From Clavibacter michiganensis (GTDB lineage Bacteria > Actinomycetota > Actinomycetes > Actinomycetales > Microbacteriaceae), in contig NZ_MDJZ01000012.1 of NCBI RefSeq assembly GCF_002151125.1, forward strand, positions 1 to 64,000: a DNA stretch of 64,000 bases, read 5' to 3'. Of the stretch, positions 32,536 through 42,997 are shown one piece after another. Numbering within the stretch: the first letter of the stretch is position 1; each line of letters opens with the position of its first letter. Under the pieces are notes generated by a model, which made no database searches, was not told the DNA's origin, and saw only the letters and a program-made list of their open reading frames with translations. Position numbers and translations under genes: made by a program.

Positions 32536-33579
32536 TCAGCGGAAGCGCACGCGGGACGAGCCGCGGCGGGTGGCGAGCGCGGCCTTCGCCGCATCCCGCA
32601 CGACTGCTCCCCCGTATCCGCGACGCATGAGGAAGGAGGTGAGACGGCGATCCGCCGTCTCGTCGTCGTAGGACGAGAGCTGCCCCACCCGCTTCATCGC
32701 GACCTCGGTGGCGCGCGCGAGCTCGTCGTCGGGCTGCTCCGCCATGGCCTCCTCGATGACGAGGGGATCCAGCTTCCGGCGCCTCATCTCCATCTCCACC
32801 GATCGCCGGCCGAGGCCCTTCCGGTCGAGATGGGTGTGCAGGATCTGCTCCGCCAGCGCCGCCTCGTCGATGTACTGCAGGGACACGTACCTCGCGAGCG
32901 TCTCCTCCGCGATGTCCGGGTCGATCTCCGCTCCGTCGAGCACCTCGCGCGCCTCGGCGAGCGAGAGCCCACGGCCGCGCAGGCGGTTGGCGAGGACGTT
33001 GTCGGCACGACGGCGCTGGCGCTCGGGCGTGCGCTCGGCGGCACGCTCCTCCTCCGCCTCGGCCTCGCGGCGTTCGTCCTCGACGCGATCCTCCTCGAGC
33101 CGGATCATGTCCTGCCGGTACGCCTCGTCCTGCTCGGCCTTCGCGCGCGCCCGCTCGGCGCGCTCCTGCTCGGCCCGCCATGCGGCGGGGGTCGGATCCT
33201 CCGCGGGCGCGGGCGCATCCTCGGCCGGGAAAGGGGCATCCGCTCCCCCGGAGCCACGTGCCGCCCGGGCCTCGGCCTCCGCGAGCACGCGTCGCGCCTC
33301 CGCGATGCGCTCCTGCGCGGCCAGCGCACGGCCGGCCTCGGACTCGTCGACCGCCGCGCCGATCGTGACGATGCCGTCGACCTCGGTGACCGCGCGGCCC
33401 CGGGCGGGATGCGTCGGCTCGATCTCCGCCACCGGCGGCTCCTCGGCGGGCGGCGCCGGCTCGACGAGCGGGCGGGATGCCGCTCGGCGCGAACGCCGAT
33501 CGGCGAGCGAGGCGACGGGCGCGATCTCGTCGGGTCCGGGACCCGTGCCCTGCTCGCCCTCGGAGGGGAATCTGACCAT
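32536..33579 (-). CDS. recX: Regulatory protein RecX
   Basis: Inhibitor and modulator of RecA filaments. The RecX triple-helix repeats fill about residues 190-340 ([15 protein letters not shown], then [32 protein letters not shown] in the middle). The first 180 residues are an unusual charged extension with a Glu/Arg-rich coiled-coil ([20 protein letters not shown]). At 347 residues it is about twice a minimal RecX, as in other Microbacteriaceae. It follows recA after a 13-bp stem, so it is probably expressed at a lower level. Confidence 0.9.
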   Translation of the reverse strand: MVRFPSEGEQGTGPGPDEIAPVASLADRRSRRAASRPLVEPAPPAEEPPVAEIEPTHPARGRAVTEVDGIVTIGAAVDESEAGRALAAQERIAEARRVLAEAEARAARGSGGADAPFPAEDAPAPAEDPTPAAWRAEQERAERARAKAEQDEAYRQDMIRLEEDRVEDERREAEAEEERAAERTPERQRRRADNVLANRLRGRGLSLAEAREVLDGAEIDPDIAEETLARYVSLQYIDEAALAEQILHTHLDRKGLGRRSVEMEMRRRKLDPLVIEEAMAEQPDDELARATEVAMKRVGQLSSYDDETADRRLTSFLMRRGYGGAVVRDAAKAALATRRGSSRVRFR

Positions 33580-33656
33580 GGTGCTTCCGTCCTCAGGAGG
33601 CCCGTACCTGCGTCACGCGGGGTGCATGAGGTGCGATCGGGCCGGTGTCGTGCGGA

Positions 33657-33685
33657 GGCGGGGTGCGTCGCGGACGCACCCCGCC
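33657..33685 (-). terminator. Strong stem between recA and recX
   Basis: A perfect 13-bp stem (33657-33669 with 33673-33685, 3-base loop), 14 bases past the recA stop. It lies inside a 120-base gap before recX. It probably terminates most recA transcripts, with read-through supplying recX. Confidence 0.65.
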
Positions 33686-33699
33686 GAGTGAGCGCCGGC

Positions 33700-34788
33700 T
33701 CAGGCGCTCTTGCGTGCGGACGCCTTGGGCGCCGCGGCGGCGACGGGGGCCGGAGCCGTGTCGGCCGCGGCAGCGGCGTCGGCGTTCGGGTCCTTGACGA
33801 GGCCGAGCTTCACCTTGATCTTCTGCTCGATCTCGGCCGCGATCTCCGGGTTGTTCAGGAGGTGCTTGCGCGAGTTCTCCTTGCCCTGGCCCAGCTGGTC
33901 GCCGTCGTAGGTGTACCAGGCGCCGGACTTCCGGACGATCTCGTGCTCGACGCCGAAGTCGATGAGGCTGCCCTCGCGGGAGATGCCGGTGCCGTAGAGG
34001 ATGTCGAACTCCGCCTGCTTGAAGGGCGGCGCCATCTTGTTCTTGACGACCTTCACGCGGGTGCGGTTGCCGACCGCGTCGGTGCCGTCCTTCAGGGTCT
34101 CGATGCGGCGGATGTCGAGGCGGACCGAGGCGTAGAACTTCAGCGCCTTGCCACCCGCGGTGGTCTCCGGGCTGCCGAAGAACACGCCGATCTTCTCGCG
34201 CAGCTGGTTGATGAAGATCATCGTGGTCTGCGTCTGGTTGAGCCCACCGGTGAGCTTGCGGAGCGCCTGCGACATGAGCCGCGCCTGGAGGCCGACGTGG
34301 GAGTCGCCCATCTCGCCCTCGATCTCGGCACGCGGCACGAGCGCCGCGACGGAGTCGATGACGACGAGGTCGATGGACCCGGAGCGCACGAGCATGTCGG
34401 CGATCTCGAGGGCCTGCTCACCCGTGTCCGGCTGGGACACGAGGAGGGCGTCGATGTCGACGCCGAGCTTCTTGGCGTACTCGGGGTCGAGCGCGTGCTC
34501 CGCGTCGATGAACGCCGCGATGCCGCCGGCGCGCTGCGCGTTGGCGATGGCGTGCAGCGTCAGCGTGGTCTTTCCCGAAGACTCCGGGCCGTAGATCTCG
34601 ACGATGCGGCCGCGCGGGAGCCCGCCGATGCCGAGGGCCACGTCCAACGCGACGGAGCCGGTGGGGATGACGGCGACGGGCGCGCGCTCGTCGCTGCCCA
34701 GTCGCATGACCGAGCCCTTGCCGAACTGCCGGTCGATCTGGGCGAGAGCGGTCTCGAGGGACTTCTCGCGGTCTGCCGATGATGCCAT
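33700..34788 (-). CDS. recA: Recombinase RecA
   Basis: Strand-exchange ATPase and SOS coprotease. Walker [10 protein letters not shown] is at 67-75; Walker B is in [10 protein letters not shown]; the DNA-binding loops L1 ([12 protein letters not shown]) and L2 ([16 protein letters not shown]) are intact. The C-terminal tail is Ala-rich with a basic end (KASARKSA), unlike the acidic tail of enterobacterial RecA. No intein. GAGGAG lies six bases before ATG. An SOS-type promoter is upstream. Confidence 0.98.
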   Translation of the reverse strand: MASSADREKSLETALAQIDRQFGKGSVMRLGSDERAPVAVIPTGSVALDVALGIGGLPRGRIVEIYGPESSGKTTLTLHAIANAQRAGGIAAFIDAEHALDPEYAKKLGVDIDALLVSQPDTGEQALEIADMLVRSGSIDLVVIDSVAALVPRAEIEGEMGDSHVGLQARLMSQALRKLTGGLNQTQTTMIFINQLREKIGVFFGSPETTAGGKALKFYASVRLDIRRIETLKDGTDAVGNRTRVKVVKNKMAPPFKQAEFDILYGTGISREGSLIDFGVEHEIVRKSGAWYTYDGDQLGQGKENSRKHLLNNPEIAAEIEQKIKVKLGLVKDPNADAAAAADTAPAPVAAAAPKASARKSA

Positions 34789-34972
34789 GGGGTGCTCCTC
34801 GTGTCGAAGGTGGGTTGCCTGCAGGCTGTCGCTCCGCTCCCGCTGGCCGCGGGGTCCGGTGCCGACAAGGCGACGGGTGATCTCCGCGAGGTGCACGTTA
34901 TGCGGCGGCGCCGACATCGCTGCCGGCGGGGCCGGACCTGTGCAGTCCGCGCTTCGAATCGCTCCTGTGGGG

Positions 34973-35002
34973 AGACTACGCGCGTTCGAAGGGATATTCG
35001 AA
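34973..35002 (-). promoter_or_regulatory. recA promoter with SOS-like box
   Basis: On the minus strand TTCGAA (34997-35002) and TAGTCT (34973-34978), spacer 18. Between and over them, TCGAAT-ATCC-CTTCGA (34986-35001) resembles the LexA consensus TCGAAC-N4-GTTCGA with two changes, a weaker box than those at lexA. The leader is about 180 bases; positions 34789-34970 hold no gene. Confidence 0.5.
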
Positions 35003-35053
35003 CGGCGCGCCGCGTGTCGTGCCCGGATCCGAGCGCGCCTCGAGCGGGCGGCG

Positions 35054-35278
35054 TCAGATGCGCGGCTCGGGGACCCCGGCGCCGTTCCAGCGCGAGCGCG
35101 GCACGTCCTGCGCACGGCACAGGGCGAGCCAGACCTCGCGGGCCGGCGTGCCGTCCTTCAGCGCCTGCGCGGACGTGCGGCCGCCGAGCTCGCCGAGCAC
35201 GAGGTCCGCGACGAGCACCGGCCCGTAGCCGGCGCCGAACTCGTCGGAGACGGCCCGCTGGAACTCGCTCAGTCGCAT
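35054..35278 (-). CDS. DUF3046 family protein
   Basis: A 74-residue helical protein of unknown function conserved next to recA in actinobacteria. The sequence [34 protein letters not shown] and [16 protein letters not shown] is characteristic. The ATG start is preferred over an in-frame GTG three codons earlier because a TAGCGT box ends seven bases before the ATG. Confidence 0.88.
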   Translation of the reverse strand: MRLSEFQRAVSDEFGAGYGPVLVADLVLGELGGRTSAQALKDGTPAREVWLALCRAQDVPRSRWNGAGVPEPRI

Positions 35279-35285
35279 GGCGGCC

Positions 35286-35291
35286 ACGCTA
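35286..35291 (-). promoter_or_regulatory. -10 box of the DUF3046 gene, leaderless geometry
   Basis: TAGCGT on the minus strand, seven bases before ATG. It overlaps the alternative GTG start. Confidence 0.45.
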
Positions 35292-35313
35292 CCCGCTGCC
35301 GCCTGGACGACGA

Positions 35314-35344
35314 CGCCCCGCCCGTCGCGAGGACGGGCGGGGCG
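35314..35344 (-). terminator. Stem downstream of the ClgR-like gene
   Basis: CGCCCCGCCCGTC (35314-35326) pairs perfectly over 13 bp with 35332-35344 across a 5-base loop, 19 bases past the stop. Confidence 0.65.
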
Positions 35345-35363
35345 GGAGGCCGTGCGGAGGGGA

Positions 35364-35672
35364 TCAGCGCGCGACGAGGTCGCTGTCGAAGCCGGCGACG
35401 AGGTCGTCCGGGATGGTGTCGGGGATGGGGTTGAGGCCCTCGATGACGGCGAGGCGGTCGCCGACCTCGCGCATGATGACGGAGATGGGGGTGTCGAGGG
35501 CCTCCGCGACGGACGCGAGGATCTCGCTCGAGGCCTCCTTCTGGCCCCGCTCGACCTCGCTGAGGTAGCCGAGCGCGACGCTGGCCTTGCTGGCGACCTG
35601 ACGGAGCGTGCGCCCCTTCTGCAGGCGGAAGTCCCGAAGGACGTCGCCGATCTCCTGACGGACTAGAACCAC
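35364..35672 (-). CDS. clgR: XRE-family regulator, ClgR-like
   Basis: A 102-residue transcription factor with a helix-turn-helix at about residues 12-65 (LQKGRTLRQVASKASVALGYLSEVERGQKEAS). In corynebacteria, mycobacteria and streptomycetes ClgR activates clpP and other proteolysis genes after protein stress and is itself degraded by Clp; the short C-terminus ending LVAR is compatible with a degradation signal (inference). The GTG start has AGGAGG six bases upstream. The neighbourhood pgsA-cinA-clgR-DUF3046-recA is typical of actinobacteria. Confidence 0.85.
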   Translation of the reverse strand: MVLVRQEIGDVLRDFRLQKGRTLRQVASKASVALGYLSEVERGQKEASSEILASVAEALDTPISVIMREVGDRLAVIEGLNPIPDTIPDDLVAGFDSDLVAR

Positions 35673-35750
35673 GGGAGCCTCCTCGTTGCGCCTGGTGCCT
35701 GATCGAACCGGAGGTCCGGGGCTGATGGGTGAGCATCTGGCCGAGGACTC

Positions 35751-35756
35751 AGGCTA
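35751..35756 (-). promoter_or_regulatory. Possible -10 box of the ClgR-like gene
   Basis: TAGCCT on the minus strand would give a leader of about 70 bases. The -35 region is weak. The local sequence (35750-35800) is noticeably less GC-rich than its surroundings, as expected for a promoter. Confidence 0.4.
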
Positions 35757-35811
35757 AGCAGGGGCACTGGGCATTGCTTGTGAACGTGATTACGACAACG
35801 CGGGATCCGCA

Positions 35812-36345
35812 TCAGATGTTCCCGGCGGGATCCAGGGCCTCGACGAGCGCCACGAGGGCCTCGTGCACGACCCCGGCGCGGACCGCCTGGCGGTCCCCGT
35901 CGAGGTGCAGGGCGATGGCGCGGGAGTCGCCGTCGATGGACAGGCCGACGAAGGCCGTGCCCGGCTTCTGGCCGTCCTGGGGGTCCGGGCCCGCGGCGCC
36001 CGTCGTGGAGACGCCGATGTCCGCGGGGCGACCGTCGATGGCGCACGCCTGGCGCACGCCCCTGGCCATCTGCCGGGCGACGTCCGGGTGGACCGCGCCG
36101 TGCACCGCGAGGATCGAGGACTCGACGCCGAGGATCGTGCGCTTGAGGGCCGTGTCGTAGGAGACGATGCCGCCGAGGAGGGCGCGTGACGCGCCGGGGA
36201 CGCCCACGAGGACCGCCGTCAGCAGGCCGCCGGTGAGCGACTCGGCCACGGCTATGCGGCGGCCGCTCGCGACGAGGGCGACGATCACGCGCTCGGCCAG
36301 CTGCTCGTCGGTCACGTCGTCGGGGACGTCGGCGGCGGCGCTCAC
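35812..36345 (-). CDS. CinA C-terminal domain protein (nicotinamide-nucleotide amidohydrolase type)
   Basis: The stand-alone C-terminal domain of CinA, 177 residues, related to PncC, which deamidates nicotinamide mononucleotide. Diagnostic segments are AVAESLTGGLL, GGIVSYDTALKRTILGV and GVSTTGAAGPDPQDGQKPGTAFVGL. The N-terminal molybdopterin-binding-like domain of full CinA is absent. The GTG overlaps the pgsA stop (GTGA). Confidence 0.9.
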   Translation of the reverse strand: MSAAADVPDDVTDEQLAERVIVALVASGRRIAVAESLTGGLLTAVLVGVPGASRALLGGIVSYDTALKRTILGVESSILAVHGAVHPDVARQMARGVRQACAIDGRPADIGVSTTGAAGPDPQDGQKPGTAFVGLSIDGDSRAIALHLDGDRQAVRAGVVHEALVALVEALDPAGNI

Positions 36346-36971
36346 GAGGCGCGCTCCGCCCGCAGGGCCTGGCGCATGTAGTCGAGGCCGGAGAGGACCG
36401 TGAGGACGAAGGCGATCGACATGAGCACCGTGTTGACGACGTGCATCCCGTCCCCCACCACGTCCCACAGCGGGAGCAGCGCGACGCTGATCGCGACGGC
36501 CTGCGCCACGGTCTTGAGCTTGCCCCCGCGGGAGGCGGCCACGACGCGGTCGCGCAGGACCGCGAAGCGGTACGCCGTGATGCCGAGCTCGCGCACGAGG
36601 ATCACGATGGTGACCCACCACGGCAGCTCGCCGAGCACGGAGAGCATCACGAGCGCGGCGCCCGTGAGCACCTTGTCGGCGATGGGGTCGAGGAGCTTGC
36701 CGAGGTCGGTCACCAGGTTGCGGCTGCGGGCGATGTGCCCGTCGATGCCGTCGGTCGCGATCGCCACGATGAACAGCGCCGCGGCTGCGTAGCGGAGCGC
36801 GCCGTCGTCGCCGTCGTCCGCGACGAGGAGGACGACGAAGACGGGGGCGAGCAGGATCCGCACGATCGTGAGGACGTTGGCGACGTTCCACGGGCTCGCC
36901 GGGGAGTCGCCCGCCCGCCAGACGCGCGGTGCCCCGGTGCCGGCCGCGCCGGACGCGCTCCGCTCGGCCAT
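36342..36971 (-). CDS. pgsA: CDP-diacylglycerol--glycerol-3-phosphate 3-phosphatidyltransferase
   Basis: Integral membrane enzyme making phosphatidylglycerol phosphate. The CDP-alcohol phosphotransferase motif D-x2-DG-x2-AR-x8-G-x3-D-x3-D is complete (TDGIDGHIARSRNL onward, about residues 73-98). Four to six spans. Length 209 with a polar N-terminal extension of about 30 residues. It starts two bases after the ftsK stop. Confidence 0.94.
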   Translation of the reverse strand: MAERSASGAAGTGAPRVWRAGDSPASPWNVANVLTIVRILLAPVFVVLLVADDGDDGALRYAAAALFIVAIATDGIDGHIARSRNLVTDLGKLLDPIADKVLTGAALVMLSVLGELPWWVTIVILVRELGITAYRFAVLRDRVVAASRGGKLKTVAQAVAISVALLPLWDVVGDGMHVVNTVLMSIAFVLTVLSGLDYMRQALRAERAS

Positions 36972-36973
36972 CG

Positions 36974-39805
36974 TCAGTCCCTGCCCGTCAGGCCCCAGGC
37001 GTCGTCGTCGCCCTCGGCCTCCACCTGCTCGTACGCGTCCAGGTCCTTGTGCAGCGGATCCGACGGGTAGCGGTCCGCCTCGTCCGCGTCCACGACGGGC
37101 GGCGCAGCTGCCGGGGCAGCCGGAGCCGAGGCGGCCGGCGTCTCGCCGCGCAGCGTAGCCAGGACGCCGGGCAGCTGCTCCGCCGAGACGAGCACGTCGC
37201 GTGCCTTGGATCCCTCGGACGGGCCGACGATCTCCCGCGCCTCGAGGAGGTCCATGAGGCGGCCGGCCTTCGCGAACCCGACGCGCAGCTTCCGCTGCAG
37301 CATGGACGTGGATCCGAACTGCGTGCTGACCACGAGCTCGGCGGCCGCGAGGAGCACCTCGAGGTCGTCGCCGATGTCCGCGTCGATCTCCTTCTTCTCG
37401 GCCGCGACGGCGACGTCCTGCCGGTACTCGGGGCGGGCCTGGCGCGTCACGTGCTCGACCACCTTGGCGATCTCGGCCTCCTGGACCCACGCGCCCTGCA
37501 CGCGGACGGCCTTGTTGGCGCCCATGGGGAGGAAGAGGCCGTCGCCCTGGCCGATGAGCTTGTCGGCGCCCGGCTGGTCGAGGATGACGCGGGAGTCCGT
37601 CATGCTCGACACCGCGAACGCGAGGCGCGACGGCACGTTGGCCTTGATGAGGCCGGTGACGACGTCGACGGACGGGCGCTGCGTGGCGAGCACCAGGTGG
37701 ATGCCGGCCGCGCGCGCGAGCTGCGTGATGCGGACGATCGAGTCCTCCACGTCGCGCGGCGCGACCATCATGAGGTCGGCGAGCTCGTCGACCACCACGA
37801 GGAGGTAGGGGTACGTGCGCAGCGTCCGCTCGCTGCCCTCGGGGAGCACGATGGACCCGCTCGTGACGGCCTTGTTGAAGTCGTCGATGTGGCGGAAGCC
37901 GAAGCTGGCGAGGTCGTCGTACCTCATGTCCATCTCCTTCACCACCCACTGCAGCGCCTCGGCCGCCTTCTTCGGGTTGGTGATGATGGGCGTGATGAGG
38001 TGCGGCACGCCCGCGTAGATGGTGAGCTCCACGCGCTTGGGGTCGATGAGCACCATGCGCACGTCGCTCGGCTTCGCGCGCATGAGGAGCGAGGTGATCA
38101 TCGAGTTGACGAAGCTCGACTTGCCCGAGCCCGTGGATCCCGCCACCAGGAGGTGGGGCATCTTGGCGAGGTTCGCGATGACGTAGCCGCCCTCGACGTC
38201 CTTGCCGACGCCGATGGTCATCGGGTGCGCGCTGTTCGTCGCGGCCGACGACCGGAGCACGTCGCCGAGGGAGACGATCTCGCGGTCGGTGTTCGGGATC
38301 TCCACGCCGATGGCGCTGCGGCCCGGGATGGGCGAGAGGATGCGGACCTCGTTGGAGGCGACCGCGTAGCTGATGTTCTTCGCGAGCGCCGTGACGCGCT
38401 CCACCTTCACACCGGGCGCGAGCTCGAGCTCGTAGCGGGTGACGGTCGGGCCGCGCGAGAAGCCCGTGACGGTGGCGTCGACCTGGAAGTTGGTGAGCAC
38501 CTCGGTGAGCGCGCGCACCACCTCGTCGTTGACCGACGAGCGGGACTTCGCCGGCGTCCCGGGCGACAGCGTGCTCGCGGCGGGGAGGCGGTAGGGCGCC
38601 TGCGGGGTGTCCGACTCCCCCGTGACGACGGCCGCGTCGGAGCCGTCGTCCTCGAAGCCGGGGAGGACGGCGGGCTCGTCGTCGTCGCGGATGCCGGTGG
38701 GGTGCACGGGGACGGAGGGGAGGATCGCGGTCGCGGTTGCGTCGACGGGGGCGTCGAGGTCGATGCGGCGGGTCGCGGCGTCGTCGCCCGCGAAGGAGCC
38801 GGGCTCGGGGCGGGAGGCGTCGGGGTCCACCGTGCGGTCGATGACGGTCGTGGGGGCCTCCGCGGCCGCGCGGGCGGGCTCGTCGTCGGATCCCGCGTGC
38901 GGCGCGAGGACGGGGCTGTCGAAGGCGGGCGCGTCCTCGCGCTGGCTGCGGTTGCGGCGCCACCACGGGAGGCTGTCGGTGTCGACGGGGCCCTCGTCGT
39001 CCAGCCCGTCGAGCTCGACCTGCTCGGTCGCCTGCGCCTTGCGGGCCGCGCGGTCGGCGGCGCGCTGCTCCTCGTCCACGGGCGGGGCGCCGAAGAGGTA
39101 CGAGTACAGCTCGCGGAGCCGCATGCCGACGCGGTTCGGCGGCGTGCGCGTGATGATGAAGAGGGAGAGCACCAGCAGGATCCCGGCCACGATGCCCGCG
39201 CCGATCGGCGTGATGAGCAGGGACAGGGGCGCCGCGAGCACCCAGCCGAGGACGCCGCCGGCGCGGGCCAGCGCGAGCATGCCGTCCCGCGGATCCGGCG
39301 CCCCGTTGAAGATGTGGCAGAGCGCGGCGATGGAGACGAGGAAGAGCGAGACGCCCACGCCGATGCGCCCGTTGTCGCTCACCGAGGACGGGTGCCGGAA
39401 GAGCCAGAGCGCGAGCAGCACCATCACGATGGGCAGCGCGAACGCGACGCGGCCGAACAGCCCGCCGAACGTGTACGCGTCGAAGGCCATGGCCACGTCG
39501 TTCAGCGGGTTGAACCACTCGACGACGACGCCCGCGATCGCGAGCACCACGAGGAGGAAGGGGATGCCGTCGCGGCGCTCCTCCTTCGCGAGCTTCTCGG
39601 GTCCGAGGGCTCGGAACAGCGCGCCGGTGGCGTGCGCGAGGCCCATCCACGCGGCGACGAGCGGGCCGCGCCGCTCGCCCTGGACGGGGTAGGCGACGGT
39701 CTGCTGCTTCGTCTCGGCGGCACGCCCCTTGCGCGGGGGCGTGGCGCGCGGCGCGCCCGAGGAGGTCTTACCGGCGCGGCTGGTCGACCTGGTGCTCGTA
39801 GCCAT
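36974..39805 (-). CDS. ftsK: DNA translocase FtsK/SpoIIIE
   Basis: Pumps chromosome ends through the division septum and supports dimer resolution. An Arg/Lys-rich N-terminus precedes four or five spans (about 50-230). A long low-complexity acidic linker (about 250-400) follows, then the motor with Walker A (STGSGKSSF, near residue 558) and Walker B ([12 protein letters not shown]). A C-terminal gamma winged helix that reads KOPS sites follows ([23 protein letters not shown]). The ATG giving [12 protein letters not shown] is chosen over a GTG-type start 26 codons upstream because TAACGT ends seven bases before it. Product 943 residues. Confidence 0.93.
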   Translation of the reverse strand: MATSTRSTSRAGKTSSGAPRATPPRKGRAAETKQQTVAYPVQGERRGPLVAAWMGLAHATGALFRALGPEKLAKEERRDGIPFLLVVLAIAGVVVEWFNPLNDVAMAFDAYTFGGLFGRVAFALPIVMVLLALWLFRHPSSVSDNGRIGVGVSLFLVSIAALCHIFNGAPDPRDGMLALARAGGVLGWVLAAPLSLLITPIGAGIVAGILLVLSLFIITRTPPNRVGMRLRELYSYLFGAPPVDEEQRAADRAARKAQATEQVELDGLDDEGPVDTDSLPWWRRNRSQREDAPAFDSPVLAPHAGSDDEPARAAAEAPTTVIDRTVDPDASRPEPGSFAGDDAATRRIDLDAPVDATATAILPSVPVHPTGIRDDDEPAVLPGFEDDGSDAAVVTGESDTPQAPYRLPAASTLSPGTPAKSRSSVNDEVVRALTEVLTNFQVDATVTGFSRGPTVTRYELELAPGVKVERVTALAKNISYAVASNEVRILSPIPGRSAIGVEIPNTDREIVSLGDVLRSSAATNSAHPMTIGVGKDVEGGYVIANLAKMPHLLVAGSTGSGKSSFVNSMITSLLMRAKPSDVRMVLIDPKRVELTIYAGVPHLITPIITNPKKAAEALQWVVKEMDMRYDDLASFGFRHIDDFNKAVTSGSIVLPEGSERTLRTYPYLLVVVDELADLMMVAPRDVEDSIVRITQLARAAGIHLVLATQRPSVDVVTGLIKANVPSRLAFAVSSMTDSRVILDQPGADKLIGQGDGLFLPMGANKAVRVQGAWVQEAEIAKVVEHVTRQARPEYRQDVAVAAEKKEIDADIGDDLEVLLAAAELVVSTQFGSTSMLQRKLRVGFAKAGRLMDLLEAREIVGPSEGSKARDVLVSAEQLPGVLATLRGETPAASAPAAPAAAPPVVDADEADRYPSDPLHKDLDAYEQVEAEGDDDAWGLTGRD

Positions 39806-39812
39806 GCGACCC

Positions 39813-39818
39813 ACGTTA
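39813..39818 (-). promoter_or_regulatory. -10 box of ftsK, leaderless geometry
   Basis: TAACGT on the minus strand, seven bases before the chosen ftsK ATG. Confidence 0.5.
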
Positions 39819-39882
39819 TCCCGCACCGCCGTCGCGGGCGGTCCGCCGGGCCGGGCGCGACCCTCACCGCCCGGCGGGGACA

Positions 39883-41115
39883 TCAGTACCGGATCGCGTC
39901 GATGACGGACACGCGGACGGCCACCAGGGCGGGCAGCAGACCCGCGATCGCGCCGACGGCGAGCGACGCGCCGAGCCCGAGGAGCGCCGCCGAGAGCGGG
40001 AACGGCGGGAACTCAGTGACGCCCGAGGCGACGAACGACAGGATCCACGGGTTCTTCACGATCGCGACCGCGGCCATGACCCCCACGACACCCGCGGCCA
40101 CCGTCGCGACGACGCTCTCCATCATCACCGCGAAGAACACGCGGCCCGCGCTGGCGCCGAAGCTGCGCCGGACGCCTATCTCGCGGATCCGCTGCTTCAC
40201 GGTCACGAGCGAGATGTTCACGAGGCCGAGGGCGCCCAGGAGGAGGACGAGTCCCGCCACTCCCCCGACGAGGATCTTCAGCGCGAGCAGCGGGTCGTAG
40301 TCATAGGTGCCGTAGTCGGCACGGCCGACACCCGCCTGCACGCCCTCAGGCGCCGAGGCCGCGATGTCGGACTGGATGGCGGCGGAGAGCCCATCGGCCT
40401 CCGCCTCCGGCACCCACAGCTCCATCTGCGGCTGCATCGCGGCGAGCGCCTCCGGTCCGAGGAGCCGCTCGGCGGTGGAGGACAGCACGATCATCGACGG
40501 ATCCTCCCCCGAGTAGAGGTCCGGCACCACGCCCACGACGACGCCCGTCTGCTCGCCCTGCTCCCCCTGCAGCACGACCGTGGGGTGGGCGGCGACGTCG
40601 GACGCGCCGAGCCGGGCGAGGAACGCCCGGTTCACGACGAGGGTGGGCGCGAGGAGCTCCGCGTCGCGATCGTCGAACCAGCGGCCCTCGATCACGTCGA
40701 CGCGGCGCATCTCGCCGTAGTCGGGATCCACCACGGTCGCGTAGACCTCCACGGTGCCGCCGGGCAGCTCGACCGGGAACGGTGCGGAGCCGATGACGGT
40801 CGACCACGTGATGCCGTACCGGTCGGCGACCTCCGCGAGGAGCGCGCGCTGGTCGGCGTACGCCATCCCCGCGCCCGTCTCGGAGTACATCGACACCGAC
40901 AGCGACGCGGGACGCCCCGACTGCCGCTCCATCTGCTCGGTCTGCGCCTGCTGCACCACGCCGCCGAGGCCGACGACGGAGGTGAGGGCGGTGACCGCGA
41001 CCGCGACGCCGATCAGGGAGAGGAGGACCCGCGTGCGGTGGATCCGCAGCTCCGCCCACGCCTCGACGACCGCGCCGACGAGGCCCGTGGCCGCGCGGGA
41101 GAGCCCGCCGCTCAC
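39883..41115 (-). CDS. MacB-like ABC transporter permease
   Basis: A 410-residue FtsX/MacB-type permease: one N-terminal span (about 32-52), a large extracellular MacB-type core domain (about 60-265), then three C-terminal spans with the FtsX-like signature [25 protein letters not shown]. With the ATPase and adaptor genes upstream it forms a tripartite-style exporter seen in Gram-positive bacteria, probably for peptides, antibiotics or envelope stress products. The GTG start overlaps the ATPase stop by four bases. Confidence 0.85.
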   Translation of the reverse strand: MSGGLSRAATGLVGAVVEAWAELRIHRTRVLLSLIGVAVAVTALTSVVGLGGVVQQAQTEQMERQSGRPASLSVSMYSETGAGMAYADQRALLAEVADRYGITWSTVIGSAPFPVELPGGTVEVYATVVDPDYGEMRRVDVIEGRWFDDRDAELLAPTLVVNRAFLARLGASDVAAHPTVVLQGEQGEQTGVVVGVVPDLYSGEDPSMIVLSSTAERLLGPEALAAMQPQMELWVPEAEADGLSAAIQSDIAASAPEGVQAGVGRADYGTYDYDPLLALKILVGGVAGLVLLLGALGLVNISLVTVKQRIREIGVRRSFGASAGRVFFAVMMESVVATVAAGVVGVMAAVAIVKNPWILSFVASGVTEFPPFPLSAALLGLGASLAVGAIAGLLPALVAVRVSVIDAIRY

Positions 41116-41819
41116 GCGAGGACCCCGCGGGTGAGCGCCTCGGCCGGCGCGAGCACGCCCGCCTCGAGACGGTGGTGCCGGTCCGCGCGCGCGGCGACGG
41201 TCGGGTCGTGCGTGATCGTGACCAGCGCCGCGCCCGACGCGTGCGCGACCTCGGCGAGCAGGGTCATCACGGTGGCACCGGTCTCGATGTCGAGGGCGCC
41301 CGTCGGCTCGTCCGCGAGGATCAGCCGCGGCGAGCGCACCAAGGCTCGGGCGATCGCGACGCGCTGCTGCTCCCCGCCGGACAGCGTCTCCGGCATGGAG
41401 TCGATCCGGTGGCCGAGGCCCACGCGCTCGAGCATGTCCGCCGCGATCGATGCGCGCCGCCAGAACGTGCGGCCGGTCGAGTACAGCAGCGGCGTCATCA
41501 CGTTCTCGCGCGCCGTGCGGCCCTGGAGCAGGTTGAACTGCTGGAAGATGAAGCCGATGTCGCCACCCCGGGCTCGGTCGCGCCGGGACCCGGACACGCG
41601 CGCCATCGGCACGTCGTCGAGGTGCACCTCGCCGGTGGTGGGGGTGTCGAGCAGGCCGAGGATGTTCAGCAGCGTCGACTTGCCGGATCCGGAGCGGCCC
41701 ACGATCGAGACGTGGTCGCCGACCGAGACGTCGAGGTCCACGCCGTGCAGGATCGTGAGCGGCTCGTCGTCCGGACGCTCGACCGTGCGGGTCACCTGCT
41801 CCAGGCGGATGAGGCTCAT
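41112..41819 (-). CDS. MacB/LolD-type ABC transporter ATP-binding protein
   Basis: A 235-residue ATPase. Walker A is GRSGSGKST, the Q loop is in GFIFQQFNLLQGRTARENV, the signature is LSGGEQQRVAIARALV, Walker B is LILADEPTGALDIE, and the switch is VTITHD. The FQQFNLL segment is typical of the mechanotransmission (MacB/LolD/FtsE) class. ATG overlaps the adaptor stop (ATGA), so all three genes are coupled. Confidence 0.9.
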   Translation of the reverse strand: MSLIRLEQVTRTVERPDDEPLTILHGVDLDVSVGDHVSIVGRSGSGKSTLLNILGLLDTPTTGEVHLDDVPMARVSGSRRDRARGGDIGFIFQQFNLLQGRTARENVMTPLLYSTGRTFWRRASIAADMLERVGLGHRIDSMPETLSGGEQQRVAIARALVRSPRLILADEPTGALDIETGATVMTLLAEVAHASGAALVTITHDPTVAARADRHHRLEAGVLAPAEALTRGVLA

Positions 41820-42847
41820 CCGCCGTACCCGCCCGGCATCGTCACGGCCTCCTCCTCGGGAGCGGGCGCGCCCGGCACGAACTCGAGCACCATGTCGCCC
41901 TCCGCGAGGCCCGAGGTGATCTGCACGACCTTCCCGTCGCTGATGCCGAGGCCGACCGCGCGCTCCTCCGGCTCGCCGCCGTCCGACGCGAGCCAGACGT
42001 TGCCCGTGTCGGCGAGGCCCTCCACGGCGGTCGTCGGGAGCGTCAGCACGTCCGGCGCCTCGCCCGCGGGGATCGTGATCTCGGCCGCGAGGCCGGGGAA
42101 GACGCGCGTCCCTGCGGGCACGGCGCAGGAGACGGTGGCGCCCGTGGATGCGGACTCCGCCGCTCCGTCCGACCCGGCGGACCCGCCGTCGCCCGCCGCG
42201 CCGGTGGCGCCGGAACCGCTCGCCGCGGCCTGCTGGCCGATCCGCAGCTCCCCGCACTCGAACGGCGCCGGGCCCGAGGCGATGGCGACCTTCGCGGACG
42301 ACGGCTGCGTGACGAGCCGGTACTGCTCCTCCGCGGTGAGCGGGGCGGTCGCGCGGAAGGTGGGCGGCGCGATCCGGCCGACCGCGTCGCCCACGGCGAC
42401 CTCCTGGCCGACGAGCACGCCGAGCTCCGCGAGGGATCCGGCGGCGGACGCCGTGACCGTCTCCGTGACCACCTTCGGCTTCGGCTGGGTGACCGTGCCG
42501 TCCGCGGCGACCACCGGATCCACCGGCGTCTCCTGGCGGATGACGAGGATCGGGTCGCCGGCCGCGAGCGTGGCGCCCTGTCCGGCGACGAGCTTGGAGA
42601 CCTTCCCCTGCAGCGTCGCCTTCACGGTCACGTCAGGATCCGGCTGGATGCTGCCCTTCACCGTCACGTCGTTGACCACCGTCGCGATGGACGCCGGCAC
42701 CTGCGACACGACGACTGAGCCGGTCGGCACCTCGGAGGCCTCCTCGGCCGTCGTCCCGAAGAACGCCATCCGCACGAGGGCCACCGCGATGGCGGCCAGG
42801 ACCACGAGCCTCGTGATCGGGAGGATCCATCTCCGCCAGATGCCCAC
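41816..42847 (-). CDS. Efflux adaptor (HlyD/MacA-like) membrane-fusion protein
   Basis: A 343-residue protein with one N-terminal span (about 8-28) and an extracellular remainder. Two lipoyl-like half-motifs are visible (VTVKATLQGKVSKLVAGQGATLAAGDPILVI and AAGSLAELGVLVGQEVAVGDAVGRI), followed by a beta-barrel-like domain with AEITIPAGEAPDVLTLPTTAVE. The middle (about 195-225) is a Gly/Ser/Ala linker. It should connect the MacB-like permease to the cell wall side. GGAAGGAG precedes the GTG start. A TAGCGT box at 42896-42901 may be its promoter. Confidence 0.82.
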   Translation of the reverse strand: MGIWRRWILPITRLVVLAAIAVALVRMAFFGTTAEEASEVPTGSVVVSQVPASIATVVNDVTVKGSIQPDPDVTVKATLQGKVSKLVAGQGATLAAGDPILVIRQETPVDPVVAADGTVTQPKPKVVTETVTASAAGSLAELGVLVGQEVAVGDAVGRIAPPTFRATAPLTAEEQYRLVTQPSSAKVAIASGPAPFECGELRIGQQAAASGSGATGAAGDGGSAGSDGAAESASTGATVSCAVPAGTRVFPGLAAEITIPAGEAPDVLTLPTTAVEGLADTGNVWLASDGGEPEERAVGLGISDGKVVQITSGLAEGDMVLEFVPGAPAPEEEAVTMPGGYGG

Positions 42848-42997
42848 GGCCGCTCCTTCCCCGGCGGTCCCCAGCGGCCCGTCCGGTCGCCTCCGACGCT
42901 AGGGGCGGGGCCCGGCGCGGCGGGTCGTCCGCGCGGATGACATGCGCACCCCCGACAGGGGGCCGCGCGGAGGACCGGCCTCGTACGTCGGGCGGGG

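Noticed and set aside
36929-40300. Very long open frame opposite ftsK (over 1000 codons)
   Set aside because: Antisense shadow of ftsK and pgsA caused by high GC; the translation is low-complexity Arg/His/Asp/Val without any domain.
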